From Collinsella sp. (GTDB lineage Bacteria; Actinomycetota; Coriobacteriia; Coriobacteriales; Coriobacteriaceae), in the NCBI GenBank assembly GCA_019414445.1, contig DXMA01000002.1, positions 1-64,000 of the forward strand: 64,000 nucleotides of DNA, given 5' to 3'. A program made the translations under genes and the position numbers. The notes below the pieces were generated by a model that was given only the letters and a program-made list of their open reading frames with translations, made no database searches and was not told the DNA's origin. Below, piece after piece: positions 25,932 through 34,450 of the stretch. Each line of letters begins with the position of its first letter. Positions within the stretch are counted from its first letter, which is position 1.

Positions 25932-26927
25932 ATGGCCGTTACTGCAAAACAAATCGCTGACCAGCTGGGAATTTCGGCAGCGGCCGTTTCCCTTGCACTT
26001 AACAATCGACGCGGCGTAAGCGAAAAAACACGGCAGCTGGTACTTAGCACCGCCGAAGCTCTAGGTTACGACTTTAGCAAGATTAAGTTCGAGCGCCAAA
26101 AGAGCGGAACCGTTGCCTTGGTTGCCTTTAACCGGCGCCGCATCTTTGCGCGCCCCTTCTTCGCCGATATGCTCGCCGGAGTCGAGGGCGCTCTTAGACA
26201 CGCGGGATTCTCGTTTTCGCTGGTGAACTACTCACCGTTCGAAAACACTCAGCAACAGATCGCCGACATCGCCGAAGCGCAATATGATGGTGTCATCATC
26301 CTTGCAACTGAGATGTTCGAATCGGATTTTATGCCGTTTGCATCGCTGGACTGCCCTCTGCTGCTGTTGGACTCATGCATGAGCGCTGGGGTCGATACGG
26401 TCAAGATCGACAACGCCGCCAGCATGATGCTAGCCGTGCAGTACCTGCATTCGAAGTATGGATCTGTCCCCGGGCTGTTAACGACGCCCGTTACCGTGAG
26501 CAACTTCACCGAACGACGCTTCGCCTACGAACACGCCATCGGTCAGCTATCGGGCTCGGAAAAGTGCGGCATCATCCACGAACTCGCCGTCGCTCCAGAT
26601 GAAGCATACGCCGACATGCTCGACATTATTGATTCGGGCGAACCCCTCGCCCAAAACTACGTCGCTGTCTTTGACGATATAGCTATTGGGGCCATGAAAG
26701 CCTTTATCGAGCGTGGTTATCGCGTGCCCGATGACGTACGCATCGTCGGCTTCGACAACAACGCCGGCGGAACCTACGTGCAGCCACAACTGACCACGCT
26801 CAATGTTCCTTCGGAGTATATGGGCGCCGTCGCCGCACGGCGCCTCGTCGAGGTTATCGACGAGGCCGAGCACCACCCGCTCAAGATCGAGCTGGGGGCA
26901 TCGCTCATCAAGCGCCGTTCTGCCTAG
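25932..26927 (+). CDS. LacI-family transcriptional regulator
   Basis: The 331-residue protein has an N-terminal helix-turn-helix and hinge (TAKQIADQLGISAAAVSLALN) followed by a periplasmic-binding-protein-like effector domain. It is divergent from the esterase/GH/PTS operon and is probably its sugar-responsive repressor; it may also act on the isomerase operon, whose upstream region has related half-sites. The ATG at 25932 follows TTAGGAAACACC; an upstream ATG at 25902 would add ten residues without a ribosome site. It converges on another LacI gene, with stop codons overlapping by 4 bp. Confidence 0.9.
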   Translation: MAVTAKQIADQLGISAAAVSLALNNRRGVSEKTRQLVLSTAEALGYDFSKIKFERQKSGTVALVAFNRRRIFARPFFADMLAGVEGALRHAGFSFSLVNYSPFENTQQQIADIAEAQYDGVIILATEMFESDFMPFASLDCPLLLLDSCMSAGVDTVKIDNAASMMLAVQYLHSKYGSVPGLLTTPVTVSNFTERRFAYEHAIGQLSGSEKCGIIHELAVAPDEAYADMLDIIDSGEPLAQNYVAVFDDIAIGAMKAFIERGYRVPDDVRIVGFDNNAGGTYVQPQLTTLNVPSEYMGAVAARRLVEVIDEAEHHPLKIELGASLIKRRSA

Positions 26928-27934
26928 AGCTCGCGCACGCTCTGGCGCTCGACAAAATAGGTCGAGACGGCCGTTTTGCAGGTATAGCTCTTGGGATTGC
27001 GGATGTTGCCCACCAGACGGCGCACCGCGATCTCGCCCACCTCGTGCTTGGGAACATGCACCGTGGTGAGTGGCGGGTTGGAGAAGGCGCCCACGGAAAG
27101 ATCGTCGAAGCCAATCATCGAGACATCTTCGGGCACGCGAATGCCATGCTCGCTCAACGCACGCATAGCACCCACGGCGAGGACGTCGTTCTCGGCAAAG
27201 AAAGCCGTCGGCAGTTCATCATGCGAAACGGTATCGAGCCATGCGCCCATGTCGCGATAGGCGCCCTCGAGCGTGGTGCCCAGCGTGACGCGCCATGTCG
27301 GATTGTCCTCAAGGCCTGCATCTTCAAGCGCTTGGCGATAGCCGCGCTCGCGATCCTTGAAATTGCGGATGCGCAGGTCGCCTGCCAGGTAGCCGATTTG
27401 CTTGTGGCCCTTCTCGATAAGGTAATCCACGGCACGCAGCACCGAATCGGTATTGGCAATGACTACAGCATCAAAGTACTGGCGATCGCTCCAGCCGTCG
27501 AGCACGATCAGGTGGGCGGCGGCGTTGGCGAACAAAGCGTAGTCTTCCTCACCCAGCTCGGTACCCATCAGCACGATGGCGGCCGACGGGTCGGCGATCA
27601 GGCCCTCGACCTGCGGGCGCACGGCGTCCAGATCGCTAAAGTCGAGCGAGACAAAGCTCGTGCTCATGCCGTGGCGACGCGCCTGGCGCTCCACGCCCTC
27701 GATGACCGCGGGATGGAAGGTGCTCTCGTCCAGGATGGCGCCCGTCTTGCGCGCAAGCACAAACTGGATGCTCTCGAGCTGCGTCGACTGCTGATAGCCA
27801 AGCGACTGCGCGCACTCCAGGATGACCTTGGCGGTCTCCTCGCTCACGCTGCGCTTGCGGTTGAGCGCGTTGGACACGGTTGCGGGCGAAAAGCCGGTAA
27901 TGCGGCTGATCTCGCGGACGCTTGCTTTAGCCAT
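26924..27934 (-). CDS. LacI-family transcriptional regulator
   Basis: The 336-residue repressor has helix-turn-helix VREISRITGFSPATVSNALN and a sugar-binding effector domain. AGGGGGAACG precedes ATG. It follows the bgl operon on the same strand (183 bp after the GH1 stop). An AT-rich stretch at 28028-28056 in its own promoter contains AGTAAATGTTTA, like the operator beside the other LacI gene. It may regulate the bgl operon or only itself and distant genes. Confidence 0.88.
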   Translation of the reverse strand: MAKASVREISRITGFSPATVSNALNRKRSVSEETAKVILECAQSLGYQQSTQLESIQFVLARKTGAILDESTFHPAVIEGVERQARRHGMSTSFVSLDFSDLDAVRPQVEGLIADPSAAIVLMGTELGEEDYALFANAAAHLIVLDGWSDRQYFDAVVIANTDSVLRAVDYLIEKGHKQIGYLAGDLRIRNFKDRERGYRQALEDAGLEDNPTWRVTLGTTLEGAYRDMGAWLDTVSHDELPTAFFAENDVLAVGAMRALSEHGIRVPEDVSMIGFDDLSVGAFSNPPLTTVHVPKHEVGEIAVRRLVGNIRNPKSYTCKTAVSTYFVERQSVREL

Positions 27935-28027
27935 CGTTCCCCCTAGCATCGGTCGCGGCCGAGCATCGTGGCTTGACCGCCCCGTGGCTCGGCAACTAAA
28001 CGACCGCAAATTCAATCTAAACAGAAT

Positions 28028-28056
28028 AGTAAATGTTTAATAGCTAGTTTAGCCTG
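28028..28056. promoter_or_regulatory. AT-rich putative operator upstream of the LacI gene
   Basis: TAGTAAATGTTTAATAGC followed by TAGTTTAG resembles the dyad at 25.86 kb (TACTAAATATTTAGC). It lies about 100 bp before the regulator start. The symmetry is imperfect. Confidence 0.35.
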
Positions 28057-28116
28057 TTGTCAAGCGAAGTGGCACGACTATTCCCCCAACGGGCGCATTT
28101 GTCCATCTTAACGTTA

Positions 28117-29535
28117 TTACGCAAGGTCTTCGCCATTGCTTGCTATTACGCGTCGGTACCATTCGAAGCTTTTCTTTTTACGTCTCTCAAACGAGCCCGC
28201 ACCGCTATCGTCTCGATCGACATAGATAAACCCGTAGCGCTTACGCATCTGTCCTGTGGCGACCGAAACCAAATCGATCGGGCCCCAACAGGTATATCCC
28301 ATGAGTTCCACCCCGTCGAGCTCGACGGTCTCCCTCATCGCCTCGATGTGGGCCCGCAGGTATTCAACTCGATAGTCGTCTTCTATTTCACCCGAATCTT
28401 CCGGCACATCAGGAGCACCCAAACCGTTTTCGACGATGAACAGCGGCTTTTGATAGCGATCCCAGATTTCATTCATGGTGACGCGCAGCCCTTTGGGGTC
28501 GATAAACCTCCCCCAAGGCTCCTGTTTTAGATACGGATTAGGCGCCGAGCGAAGAAGGTTCGAATCGAACTGACCTTCCGCATGCGCTTTTGCGACGCGC
28601 GTCGAGTAATACGAAAACGAGACGAAATCGACCAGGTTTGCAGCCAGTACTTCGCGGTCATCATCCCGATAGGGCACCTCAAAACCATGGCGGGCGTATT
28701 CCTTGAGAACATAGCTCGGGTACGCACCGCGCACCTGGACGTCGGTAAACATGTAATGGCTGCGATTCTCAGCCTGCGCAGCCAGCACATCGTCCGGATC
28801 ACATGTAGCCGAATAGAAGACACCTGCGTTGAGCATGCAACCGATCTTCGCCCCAGGGCACAGTTCATGACACGCCCCGACCGCACGGGCGCTCGCAACC
28901 AATACATGGTGCACGGCCGTGTGAACCGTTGCATAGCGATTCTCCCCTTGCTCGAAGATGATCCCCGCCGCCATAAAGCACGCCTGCGTCATGATGTTGA
29001 TCTCGTTAAAGGTCAGCCAATAATTGACCAATCCACGATAGCGCTCGAACACGGTACGCGAATATCGCTCGAACAGGTCGACCAACCTGCGATCGCGCCA
29101 TCCGCCATACGCATCGACGAGATGCATGGGGACATCATAGTGGTTGAGCGTCACCAAAGGCTCAATGTCATGCGCGCGACACGTCCTAAAAACATCCTCG
29201 TAAAAGGCAAGGCCTTCTTCATTGGGCTCGGCTTCGTCTCCTTTGGGAAAAATGCGGCTCCAGGCGATTGATAAGCGCAGGCATTTAAAACCCATCTGGG
29301 CAAACAGTTCAATATCCTGCTTGTACCTATGGTAAAAATCAATGCCCTTGCGAGCGGGATAGAAGCTGTCGGGTGCCAACGCACGCGGATCAAGGTCTCC
29401 CCGCATGACGTCCATGCGTTGATCGCCAAACGGCAGCATGTCGGAATTGGCTAAACCGCGACCGCCTTCGTTCCATCCTCCCTCGCACTGGTTTGCAGCC
29501 AGAGCCCCGCCCCATAAAAAATCTTCTCTAAACAT
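28117..29535 (-). CDS. 6-phospho-beta-glucosidase, GH1 (bgl operon)
   Basis: The 472-residue cytoplasmic enzyme has acid/base Glu178 in TFNEIN, nucleophile Glu368 in FIVENG, and a C-terminal phosphate-site motif (VATGQMRKRYGFIYVD). It would hydrolyse the 6-phospho-beta-glucosides produced by the PTS encoded immediately upstream. ATG is preceded by GAAAGGACGACACCATA; a longer upstream frame is not supported. It is clearly paralogous to the GH1 at 9.1 kb but not a recent copy. It is the last gene of the antiterminator-controlled operon. Confidence 0.93.
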   Translation of the reverse strand: MFREDFLWGGALAANQCEGGWNEGGRGLANSDMLPFGDQRMDVMRGDLDPRALAPDSFYPARKGIDFYHRYKQDIELFAQMGFKCLRLSIAWSRIFPKGDEAEPNEEGLAFYEDVFRTCRAHDIEPLVTLNHYDVPMHLVDAYGGWRDRRLVDLFERYSRTVFERYRGLVNYWLTFNEINIMTQACFMAAGIIFEQGENRYATVHTAVHHVLVASARAVGACHELCPGAKIGCMLNAGVFYSATCDPDDVLAAQAENRSHYMFTDVQVRGAYPSYVLKEYARHGFEVPYRDDDREVLAANLVDFVSFSYYSTRVAKAHAEGQFDSNLLRSAPNPYLKQEPWGRFIDPKGLRVTMNEIWDRYQKPLFIVENGLGAPDVPEDSGEIEDDYRVEYLRAHIEAMRETVELDGVELMGYTCWGPIDLVSVATGQMRKRYGFIYVDRDDSGAGSFERRKKKSFEWYRRVIASNGEDLA

Positions 29536-29618
29536 TATGGTGTCGTCCTTTCTATCAAATTCCCGGCCCACACTGTCGAACGCAACGGACTCGGCAAGTG
29601 CCGCGCAACAGCACAGTA

Positions 29619-29653
29619 CCGTTGCGCGGCCAAGGGGTCGGACCGCGCAACGG
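29619..29653 (-). terminator. Intercistronic hairpin between EIIBC and GH1 genes
   Basis: CCGTTGCGCGGCC and GGACCGCGCAACGG pair with one bulge around an 8-base loop. With no T run it is more likely a processing or stability element than a full terminator. Confidence 0.5.
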
Positions 29654-29681
29654 CTGGGGAGCATATTTGTGTAGTAGCCTC

Positions 29682-31130
29682 TTATGCCTCGACGGATTCA
29701 ACGGCCTCAGAATCGCCGCTCTTGGACTTCAACGGCATCTTCTCCTGTCCTTCAAATCCAAAAATCATCGCCAACGCAAACGTCACGGCACCGCCAGCAA
29801 GACACCCGATGGTGCCAGGGATGATATCCTGAGCAAACATGAGCACGTTCATCCATGGGAAACCAACGCCAGTGAAGATATAGACGTTGGCATGAAGAAG
29901 GCTTACCAGCAGACCACCGACAGCACCACCAATCATGTTCCAGGCAAGAGCCTTCTTGTCGCGAAACAGGATGCCGTAGATGATGGGCTCACTCACGCGA
30001 CCGAAGGCATAGGTGATGAACAAGTTCCAGCCCGTGGCTCGACTCTCCTTGTCCTTAGCGCGCAGGCCATAGGCGAGCGCGATGGCAAGCGTGGTGTAGG
30101 CTACAACCGCGGTGCCGGGGTATAAGATGGCGTCGTAACCGTTCTGGAGCGCGGCGGGCAATATGGCGGTATAGATCGGCACGTGCATGCCGGTGGCGAT
30201 GATCAGATTCCAGAATGCGCCGATAACCGCGGTCGCAGCGGGACCGGCAACAGAGGCGAGCCAAATGATGAAATCGGCCACAAGGCCCATGACAAATTGG
30301 ACGGCAGGGCCGCAGAGGCACAGCGCGACCGGCAACATCACGAGCACCGTACCCACGGGTACGATCAGAATGCGCAACATATCAGGCGAGATCTTCTTAA
30401 AGAAGCGCTCAACATAGGACTGGGCCCAGGTGATCAAGATGACCGGAAGAACAGCCTGGGTGTAGTTGACGAGCTGCATGGGGATGCCGAAGACGCTGAA
30501 AGGCTTTCCGTCCTCAACAATAGCGAGCATGTCGGGATAAATCATCACAACAGCGATGAGCAGTGCCAGCACAGGACTCGTTTTGAACTTCTTAGCCGAG
30601 CTATAGGCGGCAAACACCGGGAAGTAGTAATACGCCGCATCGCCCACCAGGGAAAGGATCCGATACAGGTCGCTCGTTTCGGACATAAAACCGGCGCCTT
30701 CGGGCCCAAACAGAATAACGAGCATCTTGAAGATACCGGCGACACAAAAGATCGGAAGGATCGGGGTGATAGCGCCGCTCACGGCATCGAGCAGCTGATT
30801 GAAGAGGTGCTTGGGCGCCAAGCGCTCCTTCCAGCTAAGCTGAGGGCCATCGAGTTCCTCGTCAATCGATACCGTGACCTCGAATCCGCCCTGCTTACAA
30901 ACCTCGTCGTAGACCTTGTCGACCGTGGGCCCGACCACCAGCTGCACCTGCCCTCCGGCGTGCACGACGCTGATGATAGACGAGATGTCCTCAAGCTTCT
31001 CATCATTCGAGAGGCTTTCATCCTTGAGGTTGAAGCGCAGGCGCGTCATGCAATGCGTAACCGAAGCCACGTTTTCCGCCCCGCCCACAGTGGAGAGAAT
31101 CTGCTCTGCCACCTTTTTGTAATTTGCCAT
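29682..31130 (-). CDS. PTS beta-glucoside EIIBC
   Basis: The 482-residue membrane permease fused to an N-terminal EIIB domain has phosphocysteine Cys27 in THCMTRLRF. The IIC part has about ten helices and the family motif RVSEPIIYGI. No C-terminal EIIA is present, so the domain order is B-C and an EIIA from elsewhere must serve. AAAGGAGCC is best spaced for the second of two overlapping ATG codons. It follows the antiterminator gene by 70 bp and precedes the GH1 gene, giving the classic licT-bglP-bglH order. Substrates are likely aryl- or alkyl-beta-glucosides. Confidence 0.92.
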   Translation of the reverse strand: MANYKKVAEQILSTVGGAENVASVTHCMTRLRFNLKDESLSNDEKLEDISSIISVVHAGGQVQLVVGPTVDKVYDEVCKQGGFEVTVSIDEELDGPQLSWKERLAPKHLFNQLLDAVSGAITPILPIFCVAGIFKMLVILFGPEGAGFMSETSDLYRILSLVGDAAYYYFPVFAAYSSAKKFKTSPVLALLIAVVMIYPDMLAIVEDGKPFSVFGIPMQLVNYTQAVLPVILITWAQSYVERFFKKISPDMLRILIVPVGTVLVMLPVALCLCGPAVQFVMGLVADFIIWLASVAGPAATAVIGAFWNLIIATGMHVPIYTAILPAALQNGYDAILYPGTAVVAYTTLAIALAYGLRAKDKESRATGWNLFITYAFGRVSEPIIYGILFRDKKALAWNMIGGAVGGLLVSLLHANVYIFTGVGFPWMNVLMFAQDIIPGTIGCLAGGAVTFALAMIFGFEGQEKMPLKSKSGDSEAVESVEA

Positions 31131-31176
31131 CATTGGCTCCTTTGCACAATCTTGGCTTACTGTTCGAATCGGCAAA

Positions 31177-31209
31177 GGTCATGCCCCGAATGGCTACGGG
31201 TTACAATCC
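31177..31209 (-). promoter_or_regulatory. RAT-like sequence overlapping the end of the antiterminator gene
   Basis: On the minus strand GGATTGTAAC, a short CCCG/CGGG stem and GGCATGACC follow the order of a ribonucleic antiterminator site. It includes the stop codon of the LicT-like gene and lies just before the PTS gene. No partner terminator with a T run is evident, and the spacing is 3-4 bases longer than usual. Confidence 0.4.
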
Positions 31210-32040
31210 TTTTTTGGAGATGATCCGGTTGAGATGGATCATCAGATAGAGTTCCTCCTCCTCGGAGAGCGTGGCGTCCCACGTTTCACGACAATAGGAA
31301 CCGATATGCTTCACGCACTCTGCCAACTGCGGAAACTCCTCACGAAAGTTCTTGTACATCTGCATGTTGGCGCTGTTCAGCGACTCGCCGGCTTGAATGC
31401 GCTTGAACAGGTACCGCAGATGCGTGGCGAAGCGGGTGAAATCAAAGGAATCGCGGTCGACAATAATGCGGAAATCGCTTTCGAGAATCTCGATAACGTC
31501 CTCGAGCATATCGTCGAACTGCTTTGCGGGCTCGGCCGTGGCTTTGACGGCTTCAACAACCCGTGCGTTCACGAGATTCATCGCAATACTGGCAATCTCA
31601 TCCTTGGGAAGCCGCTCTCCGAGCTCCTTCTCGAGTCGCATGACGATAAACTGGGCAGCCTTGTATTCCTTCGGATACGTCTCCCGCACTTCATAGGCAA
31701 GAGGCATCGCGATGCGGACCCCCTTTTGGGCTCGCGCAACGGCAAACGACAGGTGATCAGCCATGAACAGCGTCGCATTGGTCGAGAGGTCGTAGGGCAG
31801 TTCGTTGGCAACGATGTCCATAACTTTCGCCGCAAACATCACGATATCCGAGGGAAGATCCCTCATGACATCTTGTCCTTTAGGATCAATGTCGTAAAAC
31901 GTATGCTCGATTTTAGAAAGAGGGAGCTCTCGAGGAAAATCTCCGCCGAAACCGACGCCCCTGCCCATGGCGATGACATCTCGCCCCTGTCCGTCACGGC
32001 AAAGAACCGCGTTGTTGTTAAGCTTTTTAATTGCAAGCAT
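31201..32040 (-). CDS. licT: BglG/LicT-family transcriptional antiterminator
   Basis: The 279-residue protein has an N-terminal RNA-binding CAT domain (1-56; KKLNNNAVLC, GRGVGFG) and two PTS regulation domains. PRD1 has a conserved His in MADHLSFA, but the second expected His is Asn (IAMNLVNA); PRD2 keeps both (RFATHLRYL and MIHLNRII). EII-dependent phosphorylation would inhibit it when no beta-glucoside is transported, and HPr would activate it. AAAGGAGGTTCACC precedes ATG. Its own leader carries RAT and terminator sequences, so it is autoregulated. Confidence 0.93.
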   Translation of the reverse strand: MLAIKKLNNNAVLCRDGQGRDVIAMGRGVGFGGDFPRELPLSKIEHTFYDIDPKGQDVMRDLPSDIVMFAAKVMDIVANELPYDLSTNATLFMADHLSFAVARAQKGVRIAMPLAYEVRETYPKEYKAAQFIVMRLEKELGERLPKDEIASIAMNLVNARVVEAVKATAEPAKQFDDMLEDVIEILESDFRIIVDRDSFDFTRFATHLRYLFKRIQAGESLNSANMQMYKNFREEFPQLAECVKHIGSYCRETWDATLSEEEELYLMIHLNRIISKKGL

Positions 32041-32069
32041 GGTGAACCTCCTTTCAAGAACACTCACAG

Positions 32070-32114
32070 AAAAAGGCATGATAGCCAATAGCAGTGCTAT
32101 TGCGGTCATGCCTT
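32070..32114 (-). terminator. Leader terminator of the bgl operon
   Basis: On the minus strand AAGGCATGA and TCATGCCTTTTT form the stem base, with an inner stem (CAATAGCA/TGCTATTG) and a T run. It ends 30 bp before the antiterminator gene. The 5' arm overlaps the second RAT-like site, so LicT binding would prevent its folding. Confidence 0.85.
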
Positions 32115-32126
32115 ACGTAACAATCC
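32104..32126 (-). promoter_or_regulatory. RAT-like site 2, overlapping the terminator arm
   Basis: GGATTGTTACG followed by GGCATGACC on the minus strand. The first half is identical to the consensus start of LicT-type antiterminator sites; the interior is shortened. Confidence 0.55.
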
Positions 32127-32142
32127 GTGTTGTATTGCTCTT

Positions 32143-32172
32143 GGGCATGCCTCCACACAGGAGTAACAATCC
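32143..32172 (-). promoter_or_regulatory. RAT site 1 (LicT binding site)
   Basis: A 30-base stretch starts GGATTGTTACT, contains the CTCC/GGAG mini-stem and ends GGCATGCCC, matching the size and order of Bacillus bglP/licS antiterminator sites. It lies 15 bases after a TATAAT box, inside the leader. Confidence 0.75.
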
Positions 32173-32186
32173 AAGATGCAGAATGC

Positions 32187-32192
32187 ATTATA
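32187..32192 (-). promoter_or_regulatory. -10 box of the bgl operon promoter
   Basis: A perfect TATAAT on the minus strand lies upstream of RAT site 1. The -35 position (GGTCCC at 17-bp spacing) is poor, so an activator may help. Confidence 0.6.
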
Positions 32193-32289
32193 GCGCTCTC
32201 CCCGCCCCGGGGACCATCGGGCTGGCGAACGGTAGATGTCGGCCCGCCAGCGGCCACATCGAGCAGATGGGCGTGCTTCGATCCCGAGC

Positions 32290-33264
32290 CTAGCCTAGGA
32301 TGCGGGCCATGCGCGTCTTGAACTCGGACAGGAAGCGCGGAGCGTCAACAGTCAGCGCCACGAGTGCGCTCTTGTCGGGGTCGGCCACACGGCGCTCATC
32401 GCAGATGGTGCGGCCGCGATACTCGCCGAGCAGGTCGACGCGCAGGTTACAGCCGAGCGCGCCCACGAGCGTGGGGTCAATCGCCACGGCGACGGCAAGC
32501 GGATCGTGCAGCGCGCAGCCACCAAGGTAGGGGGCGTTCATCTCGTACGAGCCAATATAGTGCTCCACCATGCTCGCAAACGCGCAACCGGCCATGGTGC
32601 CCGAGCCCGTCCAGCCGGCAATGTCGCGACGCGTGAGCACCACGCGATGCGTCACGTCCAGGCCCACCATGGTGAGCTTGCGGCCCGAACGCAGCACGGC
32701 GTCGGCCGCCTCGGGATCACTTGCCATGTTGGCCTCGGCGCCCGCGCTCACGTTGCCGGGCACGGTCAGGGCGCCGCCCATAACCACCACGCGGCCGATA
32801 GACATCACCGCTGCCGCATCGCGCTCCAGGGCAAGCGCCAGGTTGGAGAGCGGGCCGGTCGCTACGTAGACCAGATCGGGACCATAGGTGCGCGCGGCAT
32901 CGATCAAATAATCGACCGCAGCGTTACCGTCGGCAGACGTCGCCCCCACCGGCTCGTAGGGCGACGCCGGCACGCTCGCGCCGCCGATGCCGTTCTTGCT
33001 GTGAATGAGCGCGGTGGACGCCGGCGGCGTATAGGGCTCAGTCGCCTGCAGAGGACGGTCGGCACCCAGGTACACCGGCACCTCGGGACGACCCAACAGG
33101 TCGAGCACCGCCAAGCAGTTATGCGCCGACTGGTCGACGCGCACGTTGCCAAAGCACGTGGTAATGCCGACGAGCTCCACCTCGGGGCTCGCGATGGCAT
33201 AGGCAAGCGCCATCGCATCGTCCACACCCATATCCAGATCAAGGATCAGCTTCTTAATTGCCAT
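32290..33264 (-). CDS. Inosine/uridine-preferring nucleoside hydrolase
   Basis: Splits nucleosides into base and ribose in the cytoplasm. The 324-residue protein has the Ca2+-binding aspartate cluster near the start (LDLDMGVDDAMAL), MGGALTVPGN, DPEAAD and the active-site ALHDPLAV region. It begins 4 bp after the ribokinase stop with GGAGTAGAACA before ATG, so the ribose it frees can be phosphorylated by the co-expressed kinase. EAN stands in the usual EFN position, which may affect base preference. Confidence 0.92.
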   Translation of the reverse strand: MAIKKLILDLDMGVDDAMALAYAIASPEVELVGITTCFGNVRVDQSAHNCLAVLDLLGRPEVPVYLGADRPLQATEPYTPPASTALIHSKNGIGGASVPASPYEPVGATSADGNAAVDYLIDAARTYGPDLVYVATGPLSNLALALERDAAAVMSIGRVVVMGGALTVPGNVSAGAEANMASDPEAADAVLRSGRKLTMVGLDVTHRVVLTRRDIAGWTGSGTMAGCAFASMVEHYIGSYEMNAPYLGGCALHDPLAVAVAIDPTLVGALGCNLRVDLLGEYRGRTICDERRVADPDKSALVALTVDAPRFLSEFKTRMARILG

Positions 33265-33268
33265 TGTT

Positions 33269-34264
33269 CTACTCCGCTTCTCCGTCTTGTACTAAATCGT
33301 CTAAATCAAACACGCGCTCAACTTCGGCTCGCGTGGGAATCGACTGCTGTGCGCCCAGGCGCGACACCGTCACCGCCGCGGCGCGTGCGCCCACCGCCAT
33401 GCACTCAAAGAGCGGCAGGCCCTCCAGACGAGCTGCAGCAAGCGCACCGATAAATGTATCGCCCGCGGCCGTCGTATCGACCACCGCACTCGAAAGCGCC
33501 GGCATGCGCAGCAGCTCGCCGTCATCGCCAAGCGTAACCGACCCGGCGCCGCCCAACGTGATGACCGCAGCTCCAGCACCCTTGGCGAGCAGGGCATTGA
33601 GCGCCGCGACGCAGCTCGCATCATCCGCGGGCAAGATGCCCGTCAGCACCTGGCACTCAGTCTCGTTGGGGCAGACCAGGTCGACTGCAGACCAGACCTC
33701 CGCAGGCAACTCACAGGCAGGCGCTGGATTAAAGACCGTATAGAACCCCAGCTCGTGAGCGCAAACAAGCGCCTCGGCAGTCGCCGCAAGGTCACATTCG
33801 CCCTGGGCGATAAAGACGCTTCCGGCAGCCGGGGCAATCTCGCTGGCGTCGCCGTCGAGCTCATCGGCCACCAGGCGTCTCAGCGCGCGGGCAACATCCT
33901 CGCCCGCAAGCGCATGATTGGCGCCCGGCGACAGCACAATGCGGTTGTCGCCCTCACAGCGAATGATGGTCGCCGTTCCCGTCTCCACATCATCACGACG
34001 CGCCACAAAGTCACAGTCCACGCCAGCATCTTGGAGCCCCGCCACGAGCGACGTGCCAAACGCATCGCGCCCGACCGCGCCGATCATGCACGTGCGCGCG
34101 CCCATGTGCGCAGCTGCCACGGCCTGGTTGGCACCCTTGCCGCCGGCATTGCCGATAAATCCGCTGCCGCCGACGGTCTCGCCCGCACGCGGCATGCGCT
34201 CGCACGCCACCGAAAGGTCCATGTTCATGCTGCCGAACACCGCAACGATGCCGCAATCTGCCAT
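33269..34264 (-). CDS. rbsK: Ribokinase
   Basis: The 331-residue PfkB-family sugar kinase has an N-terminal FGSMNMDLS, the GNAGGKGANQAVAA substrate signature (di-glycine hinge) and TTAAGDTFIGAL with the catalytic Asp and anion hole. It makes ribose 5-phosphate from ATP and ribose. GACGAGGAGGTTTCC precedes ATG. It is first in a two-gene nucleoside-salvage operon. It is slightly longer than usual through a loop near VADELDGDASEIAPAAG. Confidence 0.92.
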   Translation of the reverse strand: MADCGIVAVFGSMNMDLSVACERMPRAGETVGGSGFIGNAGGKGANQAVAAAHMGARTCMIGAVGRDAFGTSLVAGLQDAGVDCDFVARRDDVETGTATIIRCEGDNRIVLSPGANHALAGEDVARALRRLVADELDGDASEIAPAAGSVFIAQGECDLAATAEALVCAHELGFYTVFNPAPACELPAEVWSAVDLVCPNETECQVLTGILPADDASCVAALNALLAKGAGAAVITLGGAGSVTLGDDGELLRMPALSSAVVDTTAAGDTFIGALAAARLEGLPLFECMAVGARAAAVTVSRLGAQQSIPTRAEVERVFDLDDLVQDGEAE

Positions 34265-34450
34265 GGAAACCTCCTCGTCCGCGGGCTCTGCGCCCGCTGT
34301 TGGCCGTCAATCGTGCGCTCTCGCGCCTCTATAACTTTAGTTCACTTTGATGTGGACGCGCGCTTGAGCTTGCGCCGGCAGCAAGCATTCACAGGGGCAG
34401 GCGGCTACAATGAAGGCGTGCTGATTATTCTCGTCATTGGATGAAGTTTT

